Shown: positions 10,229-20,711, counted from the first letter of the stretch. The stretch is 36,524 bases of DNA from Eimeria necatrix (GCF_000499385.1 NW_013655077.1:22501-59024), one strand, 5' to 3'. Notes: generated by a model from the sequence alone, not told the origin. Numbers and translations: made by a program.

Positions 10229-10708
10229 AGGTGCCCGAGCTGCTGCTGGTGCGGAAGGCAGTGCTGGCTGCCTTTGGCTGCGCGCGGACTTCTGCCATTG
10301 TGTGCGATGTGGGCCACAGCAACTGCAGCGTTGCTGCTGTTCAAGAAGGCTTTTTGCTGCAGCGACTGCAGCAGGAGATTCCGCTGGGTTGCCGGCAGCT
10401 GCTGGCGGTCACGCGGCACCTGCTGCAGCAGCAGCAGGTGCCCATCACCCCGGGCTTCGCGGTGATTCCCCAGCAGCAGCAGCAGCAGCAGCAGCCGCCC
10501 GGGGAGGCTCCTGCTGCTGCAGCAGCCCCGCAGCAGCAGCAGCAGCAGCAGCAGAGCCGGGTCGTCGTTCCCTGCCCGCACGTGACGAAGAGCTTCCGCG
10601 AGTTCGGCGAGCAGCACGTCCTGGAGGTGCTGCTGCAGCTGCTGGGCAAGTGCAGCAGCAGCAGCAGCAGCAGCGGCGGCGAAGAAGCAAAGGCCTCCGA
10701 AGCGCCCG

Positions 10709-10748
<40 letters not shown>

Positions 10749-10925
10749 GGAGCCTTACGTGCTGCCAGACGGCACTGTAATTCCCCCCACAGTTTGCTCA
10801 AGCATAGAAAAGACAGTTCCGAACATTTTGTTTTCTGCTGCGCTGCGGCAGCAGCACCGGCTGCTGCTGCAGCCGGACTGCGGGTCTGCTGCTGCTGCTG
10901 CTGCGGCGGGCATCGTCACGGCGGC

Positions 10926-10958
<33 letters not shown>

Positions 10959-11104
10959 AGCAGCAGCAGCACCTGCACAGACGAAGAGCTTCCGCGAGTT
11001 CGGCGAGCAGCACGTCCTGGAGGTGCTGCTGCAGCTGCTGGGCAAGTGCAGCAGCAGCAGCAGCAGCAGCGGCGGCGAAGAAGCAAAGGCCTCCGAAGCG
11101 CCCG

Positions 11105-11144
<40 letters not shown>

Positions 11145-11321
11145 GGAGCCTTACGTGCTGCCAGACGGCACTGTAATTCCCCCCACAGTTTGCTCAAGCA
11201 TAGAAAAGACAGTTCCGAACATTTTGTTTTCTGCTGCGCTGCGGCAGCAGCACCGGCTGCTGCTGCAGCCGGACTGCGGGTCTGCTGCTGCTGCTGCTGC
11301 GGCGGGCATCGTCACGGCGGC

Positions 11322-11354
<33 letters not shown>

Positions 11355-11507
11355 AGCAGCAGCAGCACCTGCAGGAGTCCTCGAGTGCATCCGCAAGTGC
11401 GCAGAAAGCTGCCAGCGAACAGCAAAAAGAGATGTCTTGGGGGCTTTAGTTCTTGCGGGCGGCGGCTCCCAGTTCCCAGGATTTGTGCAGACTCTCAAGG
11501 CAGAGGT

Positions 11508-11560
<53 letters not shown>

Positions 11561-11678
11561 GGGGGAGGGGAGGGGAGCGGGTAGTGGAGGAGGAGGGGTA
11601 CGGCAGATGCTCGAGGCAGAGAGCAGCAGCAGCAGCAGCAGTAGTGGTAGGGATAGGGCGGATAGTCGAGGCAGATAT

Positions 11679-11725
<47 letters not shown>

Positions 11726-11788
11726 GGGTGAGGGGAGGGGAGCGGGTAGTGGTAGGAGGAGGAGGGGTACGGCAGGTGCTCGAGGCAG

Positions 11789-11823
<35 letters not shown>

Positions 11824-11984
11824 GGTAGGAATAGGACGGATACTCGAGGCAGATATAAGCAGCAGCAGCAGCAGCAGCAGCGGTAGTAGTGGTGGGAGCA
11901 CAGCTACTTGGGGCAGAGATGAGCAACGGGAGCAGCAGCAGGAGCAGCAGCAGGCTCTGCAGCAGGAGCAGCAAGCGCAGAAGT

Positions 11985-12019
<35 letters not shown>

Positions 12020-12102
12020 CAGCAGCAGGAGGGGTTTGCGCGTGTGGTTTTCTGCGCAGCTGCCGCGTTTGTGCGCGGGGGTGGGGGGCGCGCGCGCGCA
12101 CG

Positions 12103-12143
<41 letters not shown>

Positions 12144-12305
12144 TTGCGGCTGGTCTGCAGCAGAGGAGCTGTCGAGCGCCACATGGCTAGCTGGATTGGG
12201 GGCTCCATCGTGGGGTGTCTAGGCACCTTTTCGCAGCTAGCTGTAACTCTGCAGGAGTACAGCGAGTTCGGGGCTCGCGGCTGCGTGGACCGCAAGTGCC
12301 CCTAA
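9142..12305 (+). CDS. Actin-related protein ARP4/BAF53 type
   Basis: Nuclear actin-related protein; in other eukaryotes ARP4 is a subunit of chromatin remodelling and histone acetyltransferase complexes. Exon 1 (9142-9471) begins MSTPLVIDLGCHSLKAGIAG, the actin nucleotide-binding start. Exon 2 (9692-9838) holds GLLLAEPNICNKQIREAFAE. Exon 3 (10231-11505) holds VPELLLVRKAVLAAFGCA, IVCDVGHSNCSV, YVLPDGTVIPP and ALVLAGGGSQFPGF. The last exon (from about 12161 or 12164) holds VERHMASWIGGSIVGCLGTF and ends DRKCP with TAA at 12303, as in BAF53. Introns 1 and 2 keep phase 0. A short exon is still missing; GFARVVFCAAAA at about 12032-12070 is a candidate. Exon 3 contains an exact 396-bp tandem duplication. 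Homopolymer inserts enlarge it well beyond the usual roughly 430 residues. Confidence 0.88.
9839..10230 (+). other. Probable GC-AG intron in ARP4 filled with CTG array
   Basis: Protein homology places the exon junction between FEFLQ and VPELLLV. The exon then ends CAG at 9838 and the intron begins GCACGC, a GC donor, and ends (CTG)nCAG at 10230, with phase 0 kept. No GT lies at the position homology demands. The body is almost entirely CTG and GTTGCTG-type repeats. Confidence 0.5.
10584..11373 (+). repeat. Exact 396-bp in-frame tandem duplication inside ARP4
   Basis: Bases 10584-10977 are repeated at 10980-11373 with a period of 396 bp (132 codons). By eye I find no difference between copies, including the lengths of their CAG and CTG tracts. 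Each copy encodes TKSFREFGEQHVLEVLLQLL through YVLPDGTVIPP to a poly-Gln/Ala end. Other ARP4 proteins have this actin-fold segment once. Confidence 0.93.
11506..12031 (+). other. ARP4 intron with variant GGGGAGGGGAG/CAG minisatellite
   Basis: After the donor GTGAGC, three diverged copies of a block alternate CAG arrays with GGGGAGGGGAGCGGGTAGTGG-like and TCGAGGCAGATATAAGCAG-like segments (about 11560-11890). Read on the plus strand it gives Ser/Gly-rich peptide with no conserved residues, so I treat it as intronic. Confidence 0.5.
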
Positions 12306-12560
12306 ACCCTAAACCCTAAATTAGGGTTTAGGGTTTGGGGTTTAGCGCTGGCGCGCTGGCGGCGCTGCACGCCTCCGGCGCAAACCCCAGCCCCACCTTC
12401 CGCGCCCTGCAGCAACTTTAGCTGGGGAGACCCAAACCCTAGGGTAAACCCTAAACCCTAGGGTAAACCCTAAACCCTAGGGTAAACCCTAAACCCTAGG
12501 GGGAAAACCCAAACCCTAGGGTAAACCCTAAACCCTAGGGCAAACCCTAATCCCTCGAGT
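12303..12560. repeat. Telomere-like repeats, head-to-head junction and 19-bp variant array
   Basis: CCCTAAA units starting at the ARP4 stop codon run to about 12320 and then turn directly into TTAGGGTTTAGGG, a head-to-head junction. From about 12430 a 19-bp unit (CCCTAGGGTAAACCCTAAA) is repeated about five times; its core CCCTAGGG is a palindrome. Confidence 0.9.
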
Positions 12561-12599
12561 GCAATCCCCAGACCTTTTAGTTTAAATTTTGAACCTGAA

Positions 12600-12976
12600 G
12601 TTCAGTGGGTAAACCCGAAACCCTAAACCACAAACCCTAAACCCTTCTCGAGTCAAACCCCTAAACCCTAGAGGGTTTCCCCCATAGCCTAAACCCTAGG
12701 CGTAGTCCTCTGGAGCTTAAAGCGTAAACCCTCAACAGGACCTAAACCCTCGAGGGTGGCCCCTAAACCCTAAACCCTCGAGGGTGGCTCCTAAACCCTA
12801 AACCCTCGAGGGTGGCCCCTAAACCCTAAACCCTCGAGGGTGGCCCCTAAACCCTCGAGGGTGGCCCCCAAACCCTAAACCCTCGAGGGTGGCCCCTAAA
12901 CCCTAAACCCTCGAGGGTGGCCCCTAAACCCTCAAAGGTGGCCCCCAAACCCTAAACCCTCGAGGGTTTAGGGTTT
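12600..12976. repeat. Higher-order telomere-like satellite, 28-bp unit
   Basis: The core CCCTCGAGGG recurs with cgag at 12751, 12779, 12807, 12835, 12856, 12884 and 12912. The spacings are 28 bp except one of 21 bp, so all are multiples of the heptamer. The unit is CCCTCGAGGGTGGC followed by CCCTAAACCCTAAA. The array ends in a TTTAGGG inversion at 12963-12976. Confidence 0.92.
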
Positions 12977-13073
12977 GGGCTTGCTGCTTCTGCGGCTTGC
13001 CTCCGTAGAGGCTGATTTGCTTCTGCTGCTGCTGCGGCTATGTAACAATCGGCAGCAAAGCCTACAGGCATGG

Positions 13074-13114
<41 letters not shown>

Positions 13115-13245
13115 GATCCCACTGCAGCAGCAGAGGCCGTTCGAGACGCAGCAGAGACCTCAAAAGGGACAGAAAGCGCTAGCCAAGCGCAGCAGCAGCA
13201 GCCAAGCGCAGCAGCAGCAGCCAAGCGCAGCAGCAGCAGCCAAGC

Positions 13246-13286
<41 letters not shown>

Positions 13287-14029
13287 CCTAGAGCCAGCAC
13301 CAAAGCAGCGCAGCTCACAGCAAGGAAACAAAAGACAAAAAGATAAAAAAGAAAAAGAAAATGAAAAAAGAAGAAAGCCAAAAAGACAAAAAGAAATGAA
13401 CAGCAGCAAAAGTCTCAGAAGCAAAAAGACAAAAAGATAAATAAATAATAAAAGTCTTCTCTAGGAAAAAGCGAGGCAGGCGGAGCCAGAAGGCCCAAAA
13501 GGGCTGCAGCCTACAGCAGCAGCAGCAGCAGCTGCTGCTGCTGCAGCAGTTGCAGCAGCAGCGGTGCCAGCGGCAGCAGCAGCAGCAGCAGCTGCTGCTG
13601 CTGCTGCAGCTGCTCCTGCTGCTGCTGCCTCAGTTGTGCTGACATTGATTGCACTGCGGGCTCTGCTGCTGCTGCTGCTGCTTTCGTTGCTGCTGCTGCT
13701 GCTGCTGCAGCTGCTTCTGGATGCTGCGAAGTCATCGCGGGTACCAAACGCTGAAGCTGACCGTCCACGCCAGCTGCAGCAGCAACAGCAGCAGCAGCAG
13801 CAGCAACAACATATCAAGCAGCAAGGAGCCCACAAAAGCCTCCAGCAGCAGCAGCAGCAACAGCAGCACTAGCCACATAAAAAGCAGCAGGGGCTCAAGA
13901 CAGGGCCGCCACTGCAGCAACAAACGCAGCAGCAACTACAGCAGCAGCAGCAAAGACCACCGCAGCAGCATCAGCAACCGCAGCACCCACAGCAGCAGCC
14001 ACCACAGCAGCATCATCACCAGCAACAGC
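12977..14029. other. CAG-rich and A-rich region, no confident gene
   Basis: CAG arrays (13075-13110, 13190-13285, 13515-13720, 13785-13870) are separated by an A-rich stretch (13320-13470) with repeated AAAAGACAAAAAGATAAA. Open frames are poly-Ser, poly-Gln or poly-Ala. A minus-strand piece near 13700-13770 (RLVPAMTSQHPEA) is the only non-repetitive peptide and is too short to support a gene. Confidence 0.45.
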
Positions 14030-14452
14030 AGCAGCATGTGCAGCAGCAGCAGCATGTGCAGCAGCAGCATCAGCACCCGCAGCATCACCAGCATCAGCAG
14101 CAGCATTTGCATCAGCAGCAGCAGCATTTGCAGCAGCAGCAGCAGCATTTGCAGCATCAGCAGCAGCATTCGCAGCATCAGCAGGAGCATTTGCAGCAGC
14201 AGCAGCAGCATTTGCAGCATCAGCAGCAGCATTTGCAGCAGCAGCATTTGCAGCAGCAGCAGCAGCATTTGCAGCAGCAGCAGCAGCATTTGCAGCAGCA
14301 GCATTTGCAGCATCAGCATCAGCAGCAGCATTTGCAGCAGCAGCATTTGCAGCAGCAGCAGCAGCATTTGCAGCAGCAGCAGCATTTGCAGCAGCAGCAG
14401 CAGCAGCATTTGCAGCAGCAGCATTTGCAGCAGCAGCAGCAGCAGCAGCAGC
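14030..14452. repeat. CAGCAGCATTTG minisatellite
   Basis: Roughly 25 repeats of (CAG)nCATTTG with n mostly 2-5, plus CAT variants, read as poly-Gln with regular His-Leu on the plus strand (QQQQHLQQQ). On the minus strand the same DNA would be an intron or tail of the RAB5IF-like gene. A plus-strand frame continues to a stop near 14604 with a basic tail (EMENWQRRNKKKK), but I see nothing conserved in it. Confidence 0.8.
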
Positions 14453-14468
14453 AGCGGCGACGGACGAC

Positions 14469-15209
14469 GAAGATGCCGAGTGCGGGGGCGAGGGCCTCGG
14501 TGGCGACGGCGGGGAGGTCCAGCAGCAAAGGCTTGGGGCTGGCCTTTTTGACCCAAGCGAAGGAAATGGAAAATTGGCAAAGAAGAAACAAAAAGAAGAA
14601 ATGAATTCCACTTAATTGATTAAAGCCCAACGAGAAGCCAACTGTGAGGCCCGTCAGCTGCTTCAGCCAAAAAAGCACGTTCTTGCAGTCCATCTGGACC
14701 CCGCAGCAGCAGCAGCAGCGCAGCAGCAGCAGCAGCAGCAGCAGCGGCGCAGCAGCAGCAGAAGAGGCAGCAGCAGAAGAGGCAGCAGCGCAAGCAGCGG
14801 CGGAAGAAGCAGCAGCAGCAGACACACGCACAGGGCACACGCATGGGGAGGCGGCTTTCCGCGGCGGATGCTGCTGCAGCAGCAGCTGCTGCTGCTGCTG
14901 CTGCTGCTAACAATACTCGTGCTGCAGCAGCAGGAACGGAAGCTGACAAACAGACGCTAAGCTGTGGTTGCAGCAGCATGTCGTCAGGGAGAATCGCAGC
15001 AGCAGCAGAAGAAACGAACGACCTGCAGCAGCAACAACAGCAAGCAGCAGCAACAGCAACAGCAGCAACAGCAGCAGCAGCAGCAGCAGCAGGGCTTGGC
15101 TTGCCTTGTCCCACTTGTGCTGCTGCACATTCAGAGCGCGGATCAGCAGCGGGGGCTGCTGACGCTGCTGCCGCTTCTCCGGTGGAGTGGGCCCAGATCC
15201 CTTCTTCAT
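14469..15209 (-). CDS. RAB5IF-like (Rab5-interacting family) ER membrane protein
   Basis: Exon 1 (15209-15105, minus) encodes 35 residues, starting MKKGSGPTPPEKRQQR and ending LIRALNVQQHKWDK. Exon 2 (14693 to about 14469) continues in phase 0 with MDCKNVLFWLKQLTGLTVGF, SLGFNQLSG, a second hydrophobic segment (IHFFFLFLLCQFSISFAWV) and a third around ATEALAPALGIFVV. The W-K upstream, (Y/F)W-x-(R/K)Q at the first membrane helix, G...L(S/T)G turn and short loop before the last helix match the small three-helix Rab5ip family, and the length (110+ residues) fits. Exon 1 seems to end at a GC donor (AAG|GCAAGC). The final residues after GIFVV are not located. Assignment is from remembered family features. 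Confidence 0.5.
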
Positions 15210-15211
15210 CT

Positions 15212-15260
<49 letters not shown>

Positions 15261-15552
15261 CCTCCTTGTAGGGACTTATGCTTCAGCCTCTCTGCTTCTA
15301 CTGAAGAGCGCAGCCTCTCGTTCACACGGAAAGCTGCTGCTGCTGCTGTTACTGCTGCTGCTGCTGCTGTTGCTGCTGCTGCCTTCGGCGCCCCTCTTGC
15401 TGCTGCTGCGCGCGAAGCCTTCGGAACGCCTCCGCTGCTGCTGGTGCCTCTAAAGCATATATTATTGCTGCTGCTGCTGTTGCTTCTAACGCTGCAGGTT
15501 CTGCTGCTGGCGTTCCAGCTCTTGCAGTTGCTGCAGCTGCTCGTTTGCTGCG
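15206..15552 (-). CDS. C-terminal exons of a coiled-coil protein
   Basis: Two minus-strand exons join in matching phase. The first, 15552-15491 (acceptor CTGCAG, donor GTTAGA), encodes AANEQLQQLQELERQQQNLQ. The second, 15333-15206, encodes FRVNERLRSSVEAERLKH, a short poly-Gln and a stop. Heptad-like Leu/Glu/Gln spacing predicts a coiled coil. The TGA (15208-15206) overlaps the ATG (15209-15207) of the RAB5IF-like gene, so either the two abut or one is mis-modelled and they are parts of one transcript. An upstream exon may lie at 15613-15745 (SLFVSIGTKRNINEKENT). Function unknown. Confidence 0.4.
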
Positions 15553-15745
15553 CTGCAGGGGGCATGCAGAGCAGAGGCGGTGTCCGGCTGCTGCTGCTGA
15601 TGACAATGCTCCTTTAAGTGTTTTCTTTTTCATTAATATTGCGTTTAGTTCCAATAGAGACAAATAAACTGGCTTGCTGCTGCCCCGCTGCTGCTGGCAG
15701 GGGCGCAGACGCTGCTGCAATCAGCCCGTCGGCAGCAGTCCCATG

Positions 15746-16048
15746 GCAGCAGCAGCTGCTGCTGCGCGAGCAGCAGCAGCAGCAGCAACAGCAGCATCGA
15801 TTCGGTCGATGAAGGCTTTCTGAAACTTACTTCAGTTGCTGCCCCTGGAAGGCGCAACAGCAGAAAGAGCTGCTAGTCCAACAACTGCAGCAGCGGCAGC
15901 AGCAGCAGCGGCAGCAGCAGCAGCAGCAGCAACGAAGTCTTGAGGGGTCTGACCACCAGACACAAAGAGGCACATCGCAGCTCCAGCAGAGCACGGGCTG
16001 CTGCTGCCGTGTCTCTGCGTGCACGCCGGTTGCGCCTCTTACTCCCAG

Positions 16049-16085
<37 letters not shown>

Positions 16086-16316
16086 CACACACGAAGCCTG
16101 CAGCAGCAGCAGCCGCAGCGAGTTGCGTGGCGTGCTGCTGCAGCCGTTATTACCTGTGAGGCCCCTTAGGCTCCCGTAGAATCCCAATGTACTGAAGGCA
16201 ACTGCAGCAATGACAGCTGCTGCTGCAGCAAGTGCAGCAAGTGCAGCAACTGCAGCAGCAGCAGCAGAAGTAGCAGCTGCTGCCCCAATGTGGTGCTCCA
16301 GAGCCCCTTCGAAGCC
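15746..16316. other. Region upstream of XPF, coding status unclear
   Basis: CAG arrays flank one complex piece at 15830-15985. On the plus strand this can be read WKAQQQKELLVQQLQQRQ after an AG acceptor (ACTTACTTCAG). On the minus strand it ends in a perfect GTAAGT donor near 15833 after a hydrophobic stretch (AAVVGLAALSAVAPSRG). I cannot decide which strand, if either, is coding. Confidence 0.35.
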
Positions 16317-16653
16317 ATGAAGCCTGAGGCTGCCCTAGACTGCGTTGCTGCTGCTGCTGCAGCAGGGCAGCAGCAGCAGCTGCAGTACGTGCAACGAGCT
16401 GCTGCTCTGCTGCACCAGCAGGACTGCTTGCTGCTGCTCAGCAGAGGCCTCGACGCCGACGGGGTGCTGCTGCAGCTCCTGTCGCTGCTGCAGCAGAGAG
16501 ACAAAAGCAAAGGTGGCAGCAGCAGCAACGGCAGCAGCAGCAGCAGCAGCAGCAGTGGCAGCTCCGAGCAGCAGCAGGAGCAGCAGGAGCAGCAGCAAAA
16601 CGGCGGCGGGGGCATCTTCAGCTCTGTGTTCTCCGACGAACAAGAGGAATGTG

Positions 16654-16693
<40 letters not shown>

Positions 16694-17171
16694 GCTGCGG
16701 CGGCCCTTATACAGCGCAGCCTGGCCGCGGCTGGTGCTGGTGCTGGGGCTTGCTGCAGCAGAGCATGCAGCAGTGCATGCGCTGCAGCAGCGGCAGCACA
16801 GTGAGCAGCGCCGTTTGCTGCAGGCAGCAGCAGCTGCTGCTGAGGTGCGCTTGCGCAGCAGCAGCACTGCAGCAGCAGCAGAAGCCGCAGCAGCAGAGCA
16901 TGCAGCGGCGCTGGCAGCCCTGGCTGAGCTGGAGCGGCAGCAGCGCGCAGAGGAGCTGCGCCTCGCCTGCAGCAGCAGCAGCAGCAGCAGCAGCAACGCA
17001 GCAGCAGCAGCAGCCACCACCTGGCAGCAGCGGCAGCAAATGTACATCGGCGGCGGCTGCTTCTGCTGCCCTGCTGCTGTTGCTGCTTCCGACCTTCTCA
17101 CTGGCCGTTTGCCTCCAGAAGTTGTTGACTGCATTGTCTTCGTGCGCGCCGAACGCATTCGTCGTCGTCGT

Positions 17172-17224
<53 letters not shown>

Positions 17225-17344
17225 TGCTGCTGCAGCAGCAGCTGCAGCAGCAGCAAAGCAGAGGCTAGCGGGGTTGGCGCGGCTGCGCAGCAGCAGGTAG
17301 CGCAGCAGCAGCACATACGGCACCGGCAGGCGGCTGCCGTTGGC

Positions 17345-17375
<31 letters not shown>

Positions 17376-17439
17376 GCAGGTACACAGGGACACAGATGCT
17401 GCAGCTGGTGCTGCAGTTGTTGCGTATGAGCGTTGCTGT

Positions 17440-17470
<31 letters not shown>

Positions 17471-17852
17471 GTCTTGCTGCTGCAGCATCAGCGGAGGGTT
17501 TCATGAGGCCTTCGTCTGTCGGGTGTACAGACAGCGCAACAGAGTGGGAGGTCTGAAGGCGATAAGTGATAGGCCGCACCATTTTGCTGCCAGCAGCAGC
17601 AGCAGCAGCTGCAGCAGCAGCAGCTGCAACCTCACGCAGACTCTCAAGCTGCTGCAGCTAAAGAAGGTCCAGCGCATGAGCCGCATGCACGAAGATGTAA
17701 CGGAAAGCTTAGAGGTACAGCAGCAGAAGTAGCAGCAGCAACAGAGCGTGCAGCAGCAGCAGCAGCAGCAGCAGCTGCTGCTGCTGCTGCTGCTGGCTTC
17801 GCAAGTCTCCAGCTGATACACGGACGAGACCGCCGCAAACGTCGCATCAACT

Positions 17853-17892
<40 letters not shown>

Positions 17893-18118
17893 AGTGCATG
17901 CAATGTGTCTTGCTGCTGCGCTGCAGGGAGCCTCGCAGCCGCAAACTTGCGAAATTTGCCTGCCGCCGTCTTCGCTGCAGCTGGAGATTCAGCAGGCTTT
18001 GCTGCTGCTGCTGCAGCGGGGGCTGCAGCAGCTGAAGAAGTGCCGCCCCGGGCTGCTGCAGGACTGGGAGGTTTCTTGTCTTTTCAGGGGTCCAGCGCCT
18101 CCCCCGCTGCCTGCTGAA

Positions 18119-18173
<55 letters not shown>

Positions 18174-18284
18174 TGCAGCACAGGGCCCCGGTGGGGGGCT
18201 CTTTGAGAAGAGCCCTCAACTCCGTGTGGCATCAGCTGGACCCAAAGACAAAGGCGCTGGTCGCAGTAAGCCGCTGCGCTGGCA

Positions 18285-18324
<40 letters not shown>

Positions 18325-18489
18325 TGGCTGCCGCCTAAGCGCTTTACGGGCGCCGCAGCGTTTGCTGGCGTCAGCCGCGACTCTACGCGGCTGCTGCTGT
18401 CGCTGCTGCTGCTGCTGCTGCTACCGCTGTGGCCTGCAGTTCTACTAGGGACCCCACGGCAGGGGTGGCCTTCTTACCTACAGCGCTGC

Positions 18490-18522
<33 letters not shown>

Positions 18523-18887
18523 AGGACTTGGGCGAGCTGCGGCGGCTGGTGTTTCTGCTGTGGCGGCTGAATTGTGTTTCTTTTCTTTCTTACTTGGAGT
18601 CTCTCCTCAGCAGCAAAACTATTGACGAGGCCTGGGGCCACACCACGGAGCTGCAGGTTATCTTAAGGAGAGCTAGGCAGAGGTCCTTTGCTGCTGCTGC
18701 TGCTGCTGCTGCTTGTGTTGCTGCTGCTGCTGCTGCTGTTTTGTGCTGCTGCGGCTGCTGCTGTTTTGTGCTGCTGCTGCTGCTGCTGTTTTGTGCTGCT
18801 GCTGCCTATCTTGCTGCGAGCTGTTGCCGCTGCTGTCTCGATTGTGAGCGGCACAGACAGGCGCACTGGTGTGCATTCTTGCGTCAG

Positions 18888-18920
<33 letters not shown>

Positions 18921-19050
18921 AACACTAGCAGCAGCGAGACCATGAGCAGCGGCAAATTGCTGCGGCTGCAGCTGCTGCAATGCGGTGCCTGTCTTCACAG
19001 CCATCTTTACTTACCTGCCATTTTCTCGCTAAGCTGAGTCAGTTGCTTTA

Positions 19051-19084
<34 letters not shown>

Positions 19085-19244
19085 CAGGGTTTACACGACA
19101 AAGCGGGTCCCTGTAGGAGGTTCTGCTGCTGGTGGAGCAGCAACAGCAGGAGCTGCTGCTGCTGCTGCTGCCAGCTTCTCATATGGGGAAAACGGCAGCG
19201 CAGCGAAGCAGCAGCGGACAGATACTGCAGCAACGCCGGGACTC

Positions 19245-19280
<36 letters not shown>

Positions 19281-19418
19281 CAGCAGCAGTATGAAAGGAG
19301 AGCTGTACTCCACTTAGAGCCTCCTGCTGCTCTCGAGTGGCTGCAGCAATTTGTGTGGAATTGCCAAGTTGACGACGACATATACCAGGCGCTGCTGCGG
19401 GAGCAGCGGCGCGCAGCA

Positions 19419-19455
<37 letters not shown>

Positions 19456-19715
19456 CTGTGGCTGACGGGAACCAGCAGCAGCAGCAGCAAGCAAATGACC
19501 GGCCTGACGGGGGCAGCTCAGAAGCCGAGATGCCGGGCTGTATCTACATCCGCAGCAGCGAGAGCAGCAGCAGCAGCAAGAGCAGCAACAGCGACAGCGC
19601 AGGCAGCTCTGACAGCAGCGACAGCAGCAGCAGCAGCAGCACATTGAGAAACGCCACATGCGCCGAAGAGCAGCAACCTGATGAGGGCGCGCCCCCGGCG
19701 GCGGCTGCTGCCGGG

Positions 19716-19765
<50 letters not shown>

Positions 19766-20115
19766 GGCGCGCAAAGCGCAGCGGCTTCGCCGCCCCGTTT
19801 ACCGCATTTTAATTATAGGCGGAGACAACAGCATTTGCTGCAGCGCGCGCTTGACTTTGCTGCTGGGGTCTCGGCAGCTGCTGCTGCGGTGTTTCAGCAG
19901 CTACGTGCGCGGCCTTGCTGCTGGCGGGGCGTCTGCTGCTGCTGCTGGTTCGTACGGGGCTGCTGCAGCAGCAGCAGCAGCAGCGGCAGCAGCAGCAGAG
20001 TCCGCAGACGCCCGCAGCAGCAGCCTCGGGTTCACCAGCAGCAGAAGAGCAGAGCAGCAGCTCCTGCAGCAGGCGCTTCGAGTCGAGGAAATGATGGGGG
20101 GCCATCCCCACGGGT

Positions 20116-20160
<45 letters not shown>

Positions 20161-20409
20161 ATCCCGAGGGGCCCACCGACCGCGAGCTGTGGAGGGCGCT
20201 GCGCTGGAGAACGCGGGGGCTGCGGTCAGTATTTCCGTTGCTGCTGCTGCTGTTGTTGCTGCTGTTGCTGCTGCTGTTGCTTTTTGTGCTGTTGCTGCTG
20301 TTGCTTCTGCTGCTGTTGCTGCTACTGCTGCACGCCTGGGCTGCGTGTGAACTGTCGAGCTTTACCGTTTGAGCTGTTTGAGATACGCCTCTGACCCTTC
20401 AGCCCCAGC

Positions 20410-20453
<44 letters not shown>

Positions 20454-20672
20454 AGGGTGCGCCCGCTACCGCGGGTTGTGAGTGTCTCAGAGGGCACTTC
20501 TGCAGTGTCTTTGGTGCTGCAGCAGCACCAGCCGCATGCAGTTGTGCTGCTGCCGCCGCTGCTGCCGTGTGTGCGGCTGCTGGAAAACTACTGTGCCTTT
20601 GTTTACCGGCAGCAGCAAATCAGGAGAGCCCTCGCTGCCTTTGCTGCTGCACCTGCAGCTGCGGGCAGCGAG

Positions 20673-20711
<39 letters not shown>

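Noticed and set aside
10302..11822. Long plus-strand frame with Ser/Gln/Arg repeats over ARP4 exon 3
   Set aside because: Shadow frame of the conserved ARP4 exon; it lacks any actin-like residues.
12303..12976. True chromosome end
   Set aside because: Genes and unique sequence continue on both sides and the repeats switch orientation, so these are interstitial telomere-like tracts.
14030..14452. CRISPR-like array (regular repeats with spacers)
   Set aside because: The units are (CAG)nCATTTG without unique spacers, and this is a nuclear eukaryotic genome.
16166..17488. 440-codon minus-strand frame opposite XPF exon 1
   Set aside because: The opposite strand encodes conserved XPF sequence; the minus frame is homopolymer-rich and open only because of the CAG arrays.
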